Assembly (NCBI RefSeq): GCF_016772275.1 | Contig: NZ_CP065425.1 | Span: 858,001 to 922,000 of the forward strand | Origin: Heyndrickxia vini | Lineage (GTDB): Bacteria > Bacillota > Bacilli > Bacillales > Bacillaceae_C | DNA length: 64,000 bases | Direction: 5' to 3' | Part shown: positions 44,660 to 52,190 of the stretch, piece by piece | How the letters are laid out: every line of letters begins with the position of its first letter | How positions within the stretch are numbered: the first letter of the stretch is position 1 | The notes under the pieces: generated by a model | Told to the model about the DNA's origin: nothing | The model's input: only the letters and a program-made list of their open reading frames with translations | Databases searched by the model: none | Made by a program: the position numbers and the translations under genes

Positions 44660-44689
44660 TAATTTGCTCTTTGTGTCAGCTAAATATTC
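44660..44689 (-). promoter_or_regulatory. candidate sigma-G (forespore) promoter for the catalase
   Basis: On the minus strand GAATA (44685-44689), an 18-bp spacer and CAAATTA (44660-44666) fit the sigma-G consensus GHATR, 18 bp, CATXHTA at 5/5 and 6/7 positions. It lies about 40 bp upstream of the catalase start codon. Confidence 0.6.
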
Positions 44690-44750
44690 GAATAAAGGGA
44701 TCATCTTAAAAATATGCTGTTTTCATATAATTTGTTTGTTTTACAATGAA

Positions 44751-44883
44751 CCGTTCCTTTCCGCTACAGGCACTTGCTTTCCGCGGGGCTGGCGATGAGC
44801 CTCCTCATCGCTTCGCTCTTGCGGGGTCTCATCTGTCCAGCTAATCCCGCAGGAGTCAAGTGCCTTCCGCTCCAATCCACTCT
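44751..44883 (+). repeat. repeat family A, complete copy (variant core)
   Basis: The left arm runs CCGTTCCTTTCCGCTACAGG then CACTTGCTTTCCGCGGGG, and the right arm CCCGCAGGAGTCAAGTGCC then TTCCGCTCCAATCCACT. GGCACTTG (44769-44776) and CAAGTGCC (44857-44864) are inverted. The core between them differs from that of the other A copies (CTGGCGATGAGCC against AGGAAGTCGAGCC), defining a sub-family. It is non-coding and much richer in GC than its surroundings. Confidence 0.88.
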
Positions 44884-44978
44884 GCGCTTTTAATATTCGC
44901 ATCAGTCTTTTAGAAAAGAGACTAAAATAAAAGGAGAATAAGCATGTTTTGAAGAAGAAAAAAAGGGAGGTGATCTAG

Positions 44979-45518
44979 TTGATCTATTTTGAAACGGAAA
45001 GACTGCTGATGAGGGATTTTGACCGAGAGGATTTGCCGGAGTTTAGAAGGATGAATGAAGATCCAGAAGTTATGAGGTTCTTTCCGAAAATACGTACCTA
45101 TGAGGAAACCGATGCTTTTTACGAAGCCATTTTAAAAGAATTTGAAACATACGGTTTTGGCTTATTTGCAGTTGAACGAAAAGATACGGGGGAGTTTATC
45201 GGATTTATCGGCTTTCATCGAGCGACATTTGAGGCAGATTTCACGCCATGTATAGAAATCGGTTGGCGCTTAAAAAAAGAGGCATGGGGTTATGGATTTG
45301 CGACAGAAGGGGCTAGGGGGTGCTTGAAGTATGCTGAGGACCACTATAATTTCGAAAATATTTATAGTTTTACAGCAAAAATAAATTCTCCTTCTGAAAG
45401 TGTGATGCAAAAAATTGGCTTGCAAAAAGTGGGGAATTTTGCGCATCCAAACATGGAAGAAACCCATCCTTTATCGGAGCATGTTCTGTACGCGTTAAAA
45501 AATGAGGTAGGTGAATAG
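44979..45518 (+). CDS. GNAT family N-acetyltransferase, RimJ/RimL-like
   Basis: The 179-residue protein begins MIYFETERLLMRDFDREDLP, the opening of RimJ/RimL-type acetyltransferases. The acetyl-CoA motif region CIEIGWRLKKEAWGYGFATE (about 91-110) and the late NIYSFTAKINSPSESVMQKI segment are standard. The substrate may be a protein N-terminus or a small amine. The start is TTG 44979 behind GGGAGGTGAT. It overlaps or nearly abuts the next GNAT gene and starts a four-gene run (GNAT, GNAT, APH-like, histidine phosphatase) in the same direction. Confidence 0.87.
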   Translation: MIYFETERLLMRDFDREDLPEFRRMNEDPEVMRFFPKIRTYEETDAFYEAILKEFETYGFGLFAVERKDTGEFIGFIGFHRATFEADFTPCIEIGWRLKKEAWGYGFATEGARGCLKYAEDHYNFENIYSFTAKINSPSESVMQKIGLQKVGNFAHPNMEETHPLSEHVLYALKNEVGE

Positions 45519-45519
45519 A

Positions 45520-45972
45520 ATGGAGATAAGGAACTTATATTTGAATGAAGATCCACCAATGGAGCTATTATTATTAGCTGATCCCTCTAAAAAACTAATA
45601 GAGGAATATGTAAAGAGAGGTCAATGCTTTATTGCTGAACGAAATGGCAAAATTATTGGCGAATATGTGTTGCTTCCAACAAGACCCGAAACTGTTGAAT
45701 TAGTGAATATTGCCGTTGAAGAAGAACAGCAAGGAAATGGAGTTGGAAAACAATTAGTCTGTCATGCCATTGAACAGGCAAAAATACAAGGTTTTAAAAC
45801 AATCGAAGTTGGGACAGGGAATTCAAGTATTTCACAGCTCGCTCTTTATCAAAAATGCGGATTTCGCATGATAGGTATTGATCGAGATTTTTTCATCCGG
45901 CACTATAACGAGGAAATCTATGAAAATGGAATACACACAATTGATATGGTTCGCCTATCACAAGACCTTTAA
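45520..45972 (+). CDS. GNAT family N-acetyltransferase
   Basis: ATG 45520 follows AGGTG by 7 bp; a GTG at 45511 overlaps the previous stop and is less likely. The 150-residue protein has the GNAT core with VELVNIAVEEEQQGNGVGKQ (motif A, acetyl-CoA pyrophosphate loop QGNGVGK) and IEVGTGNSSISQLALYQKCG (motif B). It starts right after the first GNAT stop, so the two are translationally linked. Substrate unknown. Confidence 0.87.
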   Translation: MEIRNLYLNEDPPMELLLLADPSKKLIEEYVKRGQCFIAERNGKIIGEYVLLPTRPETVELVNIAVEEEQQGNGVGKQLVCHAIEQAKIQGFKTIEVGTGNSSISQLALYQKCGFRMIGIDRDFFIRHYNEEIYENGIHTIDMVRLSQDL

Positions 45973-45989
45973 ATATTTGGAGGAACAGA

Positions 45990-46895
45990 ATGAAATCTGT
46001 ATTATCTGATCAAGTGCTGGATTGGGTGCGAAAGTCTGTCGGTTCAACTACTGAGATCCGCTCAATTAAAAGGCTGTACGGTGGAACCTCCTCTATTGTT
46101 CACCACCTTTCATTTACAACAGGAGATGTCGTATTGCGTCAATTTGATAACGAAGAATGGCTGAAGGAAGAACCAGACTTAGCTAGACATGAAGCAGAGA
46201 GCTTGCGTAAGGCAATGAAAACGTCTATCCCAACACCGGAAATCATCGCGTTTGATGAAACAGGGGATGAATGTGGTGGGATGCCTGCCGTTCTTATGAC
46301 AAAACTGGAAGGAACGGTTCAATTAAAACCCCAACAAATGGAGAGATGGTTGGCTGAAATGGCTGAATCCCTCGTTCAAATCCATTCGGTTCAGGCGGAT
46401 GACTTTCCGTGGACATATTTTACATACAAAGACTTAGCGAAGCTAGAAATTCCAGATTGGTCGAGTTATCCAGAATTATGGGGGGCTGTATTCGACTTTG
46501 TGAGAGTACCGCGTCCACAAGTGAGGCCATGTTTTATCCATAGAGATTACCATCCAACGAACATATTATGGGAAGATGATAAAGTCAGTGGCGTTGTCGA
46601 TTGGGTGAATGCTTGCAGTGGTCCTGCAGGGATTGATATCGGACATTGCCGATTAAATTTAGCAATGCTATATGGCGTTTCCACTGCTGATGCGTTTCTA
46701 TCAGCCTATGAAAAACTAGCTGGATATTCATTCAGTTATCATCCATATTGGGATTTGTTGTCTCTGATTGATATCCTATTTGGTCCTCCAGAGGTTTTTC
46801 CGGGATGGATTGCATTTGGAATGACTAGTCTCACAGACCAAATGATGGTCGAACGTTTAGATCAATATATGAAAAGTGTGTTAAATAGAATATAG
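45990..46895 (+). CDS. APH-family phosphotransferase
   Basis: The 301-residue protein has the aminoglycoside phosphotransferase/choline kinase fold. The catalytic loop is HRDYHPTNIL (His184, Asp186, Asn191) and the metal-binding part is GVVDWVNACSGPAGIDIGHC (DxD-like Asp of the activation segment). An N-terminal GGTSSIVHHL segment is the nucleotide loop. Members modify aminoglycosides, macrolides, homoserine or other small alcohols, and sequence alone does not decide. GGAGG precedes ATG 45990; it is 17 bp after the GNAT stop. Confidence 0.85.
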   Translation: MKSVLSDQVLDWVRKSVGSTTEIRSIKRLYGGTSSIVHHLSFTTGDVVLRQFDNEEWLKEEPDLARHEAESLRKAMKTSIPTPEIIAFDETGDECGGMPAVLMTKLEGTVQLKPQQMERWLAEMAESLVQIHSVQADDFPWTYFTYKDLAKLEIPDWSSYPELWGAVFDFVRVPRPQVRPCFIHRDYHPTNILWEDDKVSGVVDWVNACSGPAGIDIGHCRLNLAMLYGVSTADAFLSAYEKLAGYSFSYHPYWDLLSLIDILFGPPEVFPGWIAFGMTSLTDQMMVERLDQYMKSVLNRI

Positions 46896-46922
46896 ACATT
46901 TTTATAGGGAGATGAGGAGAAT

Positions 46923-47501
46923 ATGACACGGATCGGCTTTATTCGCCATGGAAGTACGGCTTGGAATAAAGAAAAAAGAGCACAAGGAAACTCCAACATA
47001 CCGCTGGATGAAGAAGGGCAATTGCAGGCGAGGAAACTAGCAGAAAGAATGAGTCAAGAAAAATGGGATGTGATTTATTCTAGTGATTTATTGAGGGCAA
47101 GGCGGACAGCCGAAATTATTGGAGAAAAAATGCAGCATCTTCCTATTCATTTCGACGAAAGGCTTCGTGAAGTGAGTGGTGGTCAAATTGAAGGAACTAC
47201 TGAATCGGAGAGAATTTCAAAATGGGGTTCTAGTTGGAGAGAACTGGACTTAGGAATCGAAAAGGTGGATAGTGTGATAAAAAGAGGGCGCCCATTAATA
47301 GAGGAGATTATCACTGAACATCACTCAAAAAATATATTAATTGTTACTCATGGTGGGTTTATTCAATGTCTATTATCTGATCTTGTCCCCAAATTAAATC
47401 AAGAACAGTCGTTGAAAAACACGTCGTTAACCAAAATTTTCCGAAGCGAAAATGAATGGGAATGTGAATTATTTAATTGTGCAATTCATTTAAATGAATA
47501 A
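46923..47501 (+). CDS. histidine phosphatase family protein (phosphoglycerate mutase-like)
   Basis: The 192-residue protein has the signature FIRHGSTAWN (Arg8, His9, Gly10; His9 is phosphorylated) and the second catalytic histidine in VTHGGFIQ. The LREVSGGQIEG segment carries the family's acid-base glutamate. Length and motifs fit small cytoplasmic phosphatases such as PhoE, which hydrolyse varied phosphate esters. It is last in the GNAT-GNAT-APH run and is followed by a terminator. Confidence 0.88.
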   Translation: MTRIGFIRHGSTAWNKEKRAQGNSNIPLDEEGQLQARKLAERMSQEKWDVIYSSDLLRARRTAEIIGEKMQHLPIHFDERLREVSGGQIEGTTESERISKWGSSWRELDLGIEKVDSVIKRGRPLIEEIITEHHSKNILIVTHGGFIQCLLSDLVPKLNQEQSLKNTSLTKIFRSENEWECELFNCAIHLNE

Positions 47502-47503
47502 TA

Positions 47504-47547
47504 AAAATGCGATCCTTTAGATGGCTTGACATCAAGGATCGCATTTA
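47504..47547. terminator. bidirectional terminator between phosphatase and DinB genes
   Basis: AAATGCGATCCTT and AAGGATCGCATTT form a 13-bp perfect stem; A and T runs on both sides serve the convergent genes. Confidence 0.88.
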
Positions 47548-47554
47548 ATTGTCT

Positions 47555-48058
47555 TTACATTTTCGGCGCTTCCATTCCCATTTTCGCCCATTCTTCTTTA
47601 GATGGTCCGTAAATTCCTGGTACAGTCACTCCGGCTTGACGCATCAAGACTGTCATTTGACCGCGATGGTGAATTTGATGATGAATGATAAACAATAATA
47701 AATTGCCGTTTGACATGTCCATTCCGAAAATATTATGAACCTCTTGCAATTTTTCATCAGTCCACTGCGTTTTAACCGCTTCTTGATAGGCTTCAGTTAT
47801 TTTTTTATACTGCTCGGCAATATATTGTGCAGAATCAGGTACAGGAAAATCTTTATCAGGCCCATCGAATGTGAGACCGGATTGTGAGCCAATCACTTTA
47901 ATAGCAGTTGTCACATGCCATGCAGTACGACCTAATGTCCAATGACCTGGTGCAGTTTCTTGTTGCAATGATTCATCAGTTAGTTGGTCTAATACTTTCT
48001 GAGTTTGCATGGCTTCATACTTCCACATTTGTAAAAATCCATCTATAGTTTGAAACAT
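47555..48058 (-). CDS. DinB family metalloprotein
   Basis: The 167-residue protein has the four-helix DinB/YfiT fold. Candidate metal-binding histidines lie in GRTAWHVTTAIK and in HQIHHRGQMTVLMRQ (HHxxxH-like triad). Bacillus DinB-type proteins include thiol-dependent transferases such as BstA/FosB-associated enzymes; the substrate is not known. GAGGAGG precedes ATG 48058. A second, more distant DinB gene is at 51419. Confidence 0.85.
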   Translation of the reverse strand: MFQTIDGFLQMWKYEAMQTQKVLDQLTDESLQQETAPGHWTLGRTAWHVTTAIKVIGSQSGLTFDGPDKDFPVPDSAQYIAEQYKKITEAYQEAVKTQWTDEKLQEVHNIFGMDMSNGNLLLFIIHHQIHHRGQMTVLMRQAGVTVPGIYGPSKEEWAKMGMEAPKM

Positions 48059-48128
48059 AAAAACTCCTCCTCAACATTTTATATTAATACTATTCTCTTT
48101 TAGCGTTCATTTACCTCTATCAAAATGA

Positions 48129-48818
48129 TTATAACTTAATTTTTGCATCCACGTAAATTGTTCCGTCTGTTTGCAATTCTGCATAAAAAATATCTTCAAC
48201 TTGTTGGAATCCTTTTAGATGTAATTCGTTTGTTAACCAGTTTTCATTAATATTTAGTTCTGTTAAATTTCTGCTTACAATTTTACCGTCGACAATCAGT
48301 TCCGTCGGCATATAGGGTCTTCTTTTTACTAGTATGTTGGAATCTTTTTTCGTAACGGGTTCGTATTCCTCTTTTTTGAGAACGCTAAGTTGTCCGTTAG
48401 GTTCTAAAATGGCATACTCTACTTCAGAAACAGCAAACACGTTTTTAATACGTAGAAGCATCGTTATATCATCCATATTTAATTTATTGGAAGAGAGAGC
48501 TTTCTCAATAATTTTTCCATGCTTGATAAGTATGGTAGGCTCTCCGTCTAAAAGGACTCTTGCTTTAGACGATTTAAAGACGATAAACTCTATCGATGCG
48601 GTTAGGAAGACCCACAAGGCAATCCCGGTAATCCCATCAATAATTTTAATATCTTTATGGATCACCATTTCTCCAACTATATTTCCAAGGGCAAGACCAG
48701 TTATGTACGAAAAAAAAGACATTTGGCTAATTTGCTTTTTTCCAAGCAGACGGATCAAAATAAATAAAACAAAAAAACCAATAAAAGTCCGAATAATAGT
48801 ACTAGAAATCGAATCCAT
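48129..48818 (-). CDS. DUF421/YetF family membrane protein
   Basis: ATG 48818 follows GGGGG by 5 bp and gives 229 residues. The protein has three N-terminal transmembrane segments (TFIGFFVLFILIRLLG; ITGLALGNIVGEMV; ITGIALWVFLTASIEFIVF) and two soluble YetF-type domains. The LLDGEPTILIKHGKI and LKKEEYEPVTKKD segments and the RRPYMPTELIVDGKI strand are family marks. YetF/YrbG-like proteins are widespread in spore-formers; some affect spore germination or membrane lipids, but the mechanism is not settled. Confidence 0.88.
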   Translation of the reverse strand: MDSISSTIIRTFIGFFVLFILIRLLGKKQISQMSFFSYITGLALGNIVGEMVIHKDIKIIDGITGIALWVFLTASIEFIVFKSSKARVLLDGEPTILIKHGKIIEKALSSNKLNMDDITMLLRIKNVFAVSEVEYAILEPNGQLSVLKKEEYEPVTKKDSNILVKRRPYMPTELIVDGKIVSRNLTELNINENWLTNELHLKGFQQVEDIFYAELQTDGTIYVDAKIKL

Positions 48819-48901
48819 CTTTTCCCCCACTCAATCAACATCATAAATAAACATCCATTATCAAATAATATGACACAAATAATTACAACATATGTAAAAA
48901 G

Positions 48902-48914
48902 GGTACCTGACACC
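48902..48914 (+). repeat. single REP-like palindrome GGTACCTGACACC
   Basis: Identical to the left half of the element at 20797. It lies in the divergent gap before the ArsR-like gene, ending 27 bp before its candidate -35 box. Confidence 0.8.
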
Positions 48915-48941
48915 TATTTTTATTTAAGTCGAATATGTTTG

Positions 48942-48971
48942 TTGACATTCATCGAATCTGTGTTGTATATT
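48942..48971 (+). promoter_or_regulatory. sigma-A promoter with candidate operator for the ArsR-like gene
   Basis: TTGACA (48942-48947), an 18-bp spacer and TATATT (48966-48971) form a good sigma-A promoter. ATCGAAT (48951-48957) lies in the spacer and TCGAATAT just upstream (48929); the same half-site ATCGAAT occurs in the palindrome at 50067 before the MFS gene. Confidence 0.6.
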
Positions 48972-49007
48972 ATGTTTAAATAAAGTGTGGATGGGAGTGT
49001 GGTGTTG

Positions 49008-50027
49008 ATGGGGCAGGGTGGAGAAAATATTATCTTTATTAGTTCTCCTGTGTTTGAACAGTTGTCATCGATGTTTGTTGTTCAAGGTGATATTCAATCT
49101 TCGGTAGGGGCAGCGAATGAGGTGCAAAAATGGGTGGAAGAGAGAAGACGTACGATTCCACAGAAGTTAAAGAACGATTTAGACGTCTTCTTTAGTAAGG
49201 AAACATTTATTGGAATGAGTATGATCCGTTATGCATATGAAAACAATTGTTATGAATCAGTCCCTAACTTTATTCACCAGTTAGAATCTGAGGAACCATA
49301 TCAACTTTTCATGCGCTTTCTACAAACAGGTTTTACGCCTGATGAGGTATCAAACATACTAGATATTCAAGAAGTGAGTCATTTTATAAAACAAACAAAC
49401 TTACCTGAAAGTGAAAAGTGGAAATTAACTTATTTATATGTTGATATAGAAAACACAAAACAACGTTTTGTTAATTTAATTAAACAATACTATGAATTTT
49501 ACTTTAAAGATGATATTCCATACTTCTTAAAAAAACAACAAGAAAGCATTGCTGATTTATATGATAAACAACAAGATTTAACGAGAGTGCAAGTCGGTAA
49601 TATTTTTCCGGTCATCCCTTCACATGTGCTGGAAAATAAAGAAATTAAACTGATTCTCTCACCTTCTTTTTTTTATGATACCGCATCCTTAACGTCTGAT
49701 AGTGATGATTCATTTATTTATCATTTTGGAATGAACGAAATGAAAAAAAATAAAATGAGCCAAGACGATGTATTAGATGCGATAAAAGTTGTTGCAGATG
49801 AAAAACGAATAAAGATTATTCAACTATTAAATAAATCACCCAGATATGGATATGAGTTAGCCAACACACTTAATCTATCGAATTCTACGGTTTCACATCA
49901 TCTATCTACACTTAGCTCGATTGGAATTGTTTATTCAACAAGAATTGAAAATAAAGTTTATTATCAGCTTCATAAAGAAAAACTGCAAGTATTGATGGAA
50001 ACATTAACAAAGTCATTGCTTGACTGA
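49008..50027 (+). CDS. ArsR-like winged-helix regulator with long N-terminal domain
   Basis: ATG 49008 (10 bp after GGGAG) is chosen among several GTG/TTG/ATG codons. The 339-residue protein has an N-terminal domain of about 250 residues and a C-terminal ArsR/SmtB-type HTH (KVVADEKRIKIIQLLNKSPR ... GYELANTLNLSNSTVSHHL ... KVYYQL). The N-terminal part resembles the effector domains of DUF5937-type regulators but was not identified firmly. It is followed by an MFS gene with an ATCGAAT palindrome in front, so it probably represses that pump and itself. Confidence 0.8.
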   Translation: MGQGGENIIFISSPVFEQLSSMFVVQGDIQSSVGAANEVQKWVEERRRTIPQKLKNDLDVFFSKETFIGMSMIRYAYENNCYESVPNFIHQLESEEPYQLFMRFLQTGFTPDEVSNILDIQEVSHFIKQTNLPESEKWKLTYLYVDIENTKQRFVNLIKQYYEFYFKDDIPYFLKKQQESIADLYDKQQDLTRVQVGNIFPVIPSHVLENKEIKLILSPSFFYDTASLTSDSDDSFIYHFGMNEMKKNKMSQDDVLDAIKVVADEKRIKIIQLLNKSPRYGYELANTLNLSNSTVSHHLSTLSSIGIVYSTRIENKVYYQLHKEKLQVLMETLTKSLLD

Positions 50028-50066
50028 GAGGGATCCATTTTGTGGATTCTATCTTTTTATTTCCAT

Positions 50067-50084
50067 ATTCGATTAATATCGAAT
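50067..50084. promoter_or_regulatory. candidate operator palindrome ATTCGAT-TAAT-ATCGAAT
   Basis: A perfect 7-4-7 inverted repeat about 40 bp upstream of the MFS start. Its half-site ATCGAAT recurs between the -35 and -10 boxes of the upstream regulator gene, which suggests one repressor binding both. Confidence 0.65.
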
Positions 50085-50124
50085 GATACATTCTATGTAA
50101 GCGATTGAGAATAGGGGAGAATGA

Positions 50125-51348
50125 ATGAAAATGAATCTATTAAAAAATAAAAGCTTCGTCCTATTGTGGATAGGAAATGCTGTATCCTTATTAGGAAACC
50201 GTTTTTATAATATTGCCATCATGTGGTATATCATCGAGAAAACAGGATCGTCTATCGCATTAGGACTAAGTGTTCTTTGCTTTACTGTTCCTTCCGTATT
50301 GATTATGCCTTTTGTTGGCGTACTAGCGGATAGGAACATAAAAAAACAACTTCTCGTCGGATCTGATTTGTTGAATGGTTGTATTATGATTGTGATCGCT
50401 GCTCTTATGTTTTTTGATGGGTTTCCTCTCGCACTATTATATGTACTTATGATTATCTCATCAGTCGTATCTGCCTTTTTTAGTCCGACAATCGGGGCAA
50501 CCATCCCATTAATTGTTGGAAAGCCCCATTTAACTAAGGCAAATTCGTTTATGCAGGTGACTAATCAATTGTCAAATATTCTTGGTCCGGCACTGGCTGG
50601 TATCTTACTTGCATTGACCAATATGTGGCTTCTATTTTTAATAAATGGGATATCTTATATTATTTCCGCTATTAGTGAACTTTTCATTCATGTTCCTAAA
50701 ATAGATATTGGCCATGTTAAAAAACATTTTTTCCTACAATTTAAAGAAGGATTAAGTTATGTGATTCGGTATAAAAATCTTCTTCATTTAATCATTGTTG
50801 GTGGCGTTATCATTAATTTTTTTCTTGCACCATTGAATGTATTTATCACGATTCTTTGTAACCAAGTGTTAAAAGTCGGATCTAGCGGAATGGGTATAGT
50901 TGATGCTGCAATTTCTGTCGGTGCCTTAATCGGGAGTATACTCATTTTACTAAATGTCATGAAAGACAAAATAAAAATGGTCATAATAGGTTTGTCTATC
51001 GAAGGTCTTGCCTTATTAATCGCAGGAATATTTACAAACAGCTATTTAGCAATGCTTTTCTTCGCGGCCATTTTGGGTTTAGGGATCAGCTTCGCAAGTG
51101 TTGGTATCGGCACATTATACCAAACGTTGGTACCCGAAAATAAAATTGGACGCGTTAGTAGCCTTTTGTCCACATTATCTACAATCATTGTCCCGATAGG
51201 AACAATGGTCGGTTCATCGATTATTAATCATCTCTCAATTTCATTGGTGTTAAACATATCGGGGATATTAGTCACACTGTCCGGCTTATCATTAATTATC
51301 ACGCTTAAAAATAAAAGTGAAAATAAAACCGAAAGCTTAAGTTATTGA
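50125..51348 (+). CDS. MFS drug efflux transporter
   Basis: The 407-residue membrane protein has 12 predicted transmembrane segments. Motif A appears as PFVGVLADRNIKKQLLVGSD (between helices 2 and 3). The overall pattern matches Mef/EntS-type MFS_3 exporters, as for the gene at 15451, to which it is paralogous though not closely. AGGGGAG precedes ATG 50125. It lies 97 bp after the ArsR-like regulator and probably belongs to the same regulon. Substrate unknown. Confidence 0.85.
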   Translation: MKMNLLKNKSFVLLWIGNAVSLLGNRFYNIAIMWYIIEKTGSSIALGLSVLCFTVPSVLIMPFVGVLADRNIKKQLLVGSDLLNGCIMIVIAALMFFDGFPLALLYVLMIISSVVSAFFSPTIGATIPLIVGKPHLTKANSFMQVTNQLSNILGPALAGILLALTNMWLLFLINGISYIISAISELFIHVPKIDIGHVKKHFFLQFKEGLSYVIRYKNLLHLIIVGGVIINFFLAPLNVFITILCNQVLKVGSSGMGIVDAAISVGALIGSILILLNVMKDKIKMVIIGLSIEGLALLIAGIFTNSYLAMLFFAAILGLGISFASVGIGTLYQTLVPENKIGRVSSLLSTLSTIIVPIGTMVGSSIINHLSISLVLNISGILVTLSGLSLIITLKNKSENKTESLSY

Positions 51349-51418
51349 AAATTAATAAAGGAAAACGATAGCCTTTTCATGAATTAGTATAGAGAAAACG
51401 GTTGAAGGAGGATTTTCA

Positions 51419-51925
51419 TTGGATCATTCACTGCAGCTTTATCAATATCATCTCTGGGCGAACAAAACAATTTTTAACCACCTAAAAGACATACCGGAAA
51501 CTTACTCGAAAGAAGTAAACAGTGTTTTTTCATCGGTAAAAGAGGTGCTCTATCATCTGTATCAAGTCGATTATGTTTGGTTACGAACCATTTCAGGGGA
51601 CCCATTCGAAGACATTGTCGCATCCATTCCCCAACTGAAGGAAGAGAACGCTAATAATACGATCGAAGAAATGGAAGAGGCATTTGTAAATTTAGCTGAG
51701 AAGTATAAAGCATTCATCAATGATCAAGAAGATATGAATCGTCGTTTCTCTATTCACCATCCAAAGTACGGAACCCTAAATGCAACCTATGCCGAGTTAA
51801 TCCAACATGTCGTCAACCATGGAACCTATCATCGTGGAAACATTACCGCAATCTTAAGACAGCTAGGGTATACAGGAGTTCAAACAGATTATGTATCCTA
51901 TTTATTCATTTTGAATCAATCGTAA
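51419..51925 (+). CDS. DinB family protein
   Basis: The 168-residue protein has the DinB helical fold, with candidate metal histidines in EVLYHLYQVDYVWL and VNHGTYHRGNITAILRQLG (the HxxxH-like pair of DinB/DUF664). The start is TTG 51419 behind AAGGAGG; no better start is present. It follows the MFS gene and may be cotranscribed with it, or be independent. Function unknown; related proteins are thiol transferases. Confidence 0.85.
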   Translation: MDHSLQLYQYHLWANKTIFNHLKDIPETYSKEVNSVFSSVKEVLYHLYQVDYVWLRTISGDPFEDIVASIPQLKEENANNTIEEMEEAFVNLAEKYKAFINDQEDMNRRFSIHHPKYGTLNATYAELIQHVVNHGTYHRGNITAILRQLGYTGVQTDYVSYLFILNQS

Positions 51926-52012
51926 ATGTAAACTTTTGTTCTCGATATTTCACCAGATATACATTTACGATAAAAAATCAATATGCTACTATTAACATAT
52001 AATAAATATACA

Positions 52013-52132
52013 GCATGGTAACTGACGACATTTGTGGAGTTAACCACAAGGGAGCCGTGCTTTTATAGAGTCGGGTCGTCTGGGCAGAGATAAGGAGGGG
52101 AATATGACCATCTTTATCTCTTTTTATTTTTT
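52013..52132 (+). promoter_or_regulatory. ZTP (pfl) riboswitch with intrinsic terminator
   Basis: GCATGG (52013-52018) pairs with CCGTGC (52034-52059 region: GGGAGCCGTGC) to close the first helix. ACTGACGACA, a TTGTGG/CCACAA hairpin and AGGGAGC follow in the order of the pfl motif; then TCGGGTCGTCTGGGCA matches the conserved CCGCCTGGGCA side (with paired G-to-A and C-to-T changes). The aptamer ends at 52086. AGAGATAAGGA and TCTTTATCTCT (to about 52121) followed by TTTTATTTTTT form the terminator. ZTP, an alarmone of folate shortage, should prevent termination and raise folD expression. Confidence 0.9.
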
Positions 52133-52190
52133 ATAGTTCTTTTCCATATAATAGATTAATGGAAAAGCCATTTTTAAAGGAGGATCTTCA

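Noticed and set aside
44620-44760. A PerR box controlling the catalase.
   Set aside because: No TTATAAT-N-ATTATAA-like palindrome is present; only AT-rich stretches such as CAAATTATA, part of the sigma-G-like -10.
52013-52132. A THF (folT) riboswitch upstream of folD.
   Set aside because: The order ACTGACG, GTGG...CCAC, GGGAGC and CGTCTGGGCA is that of the ZTP/pfl motif and not of the THF class.
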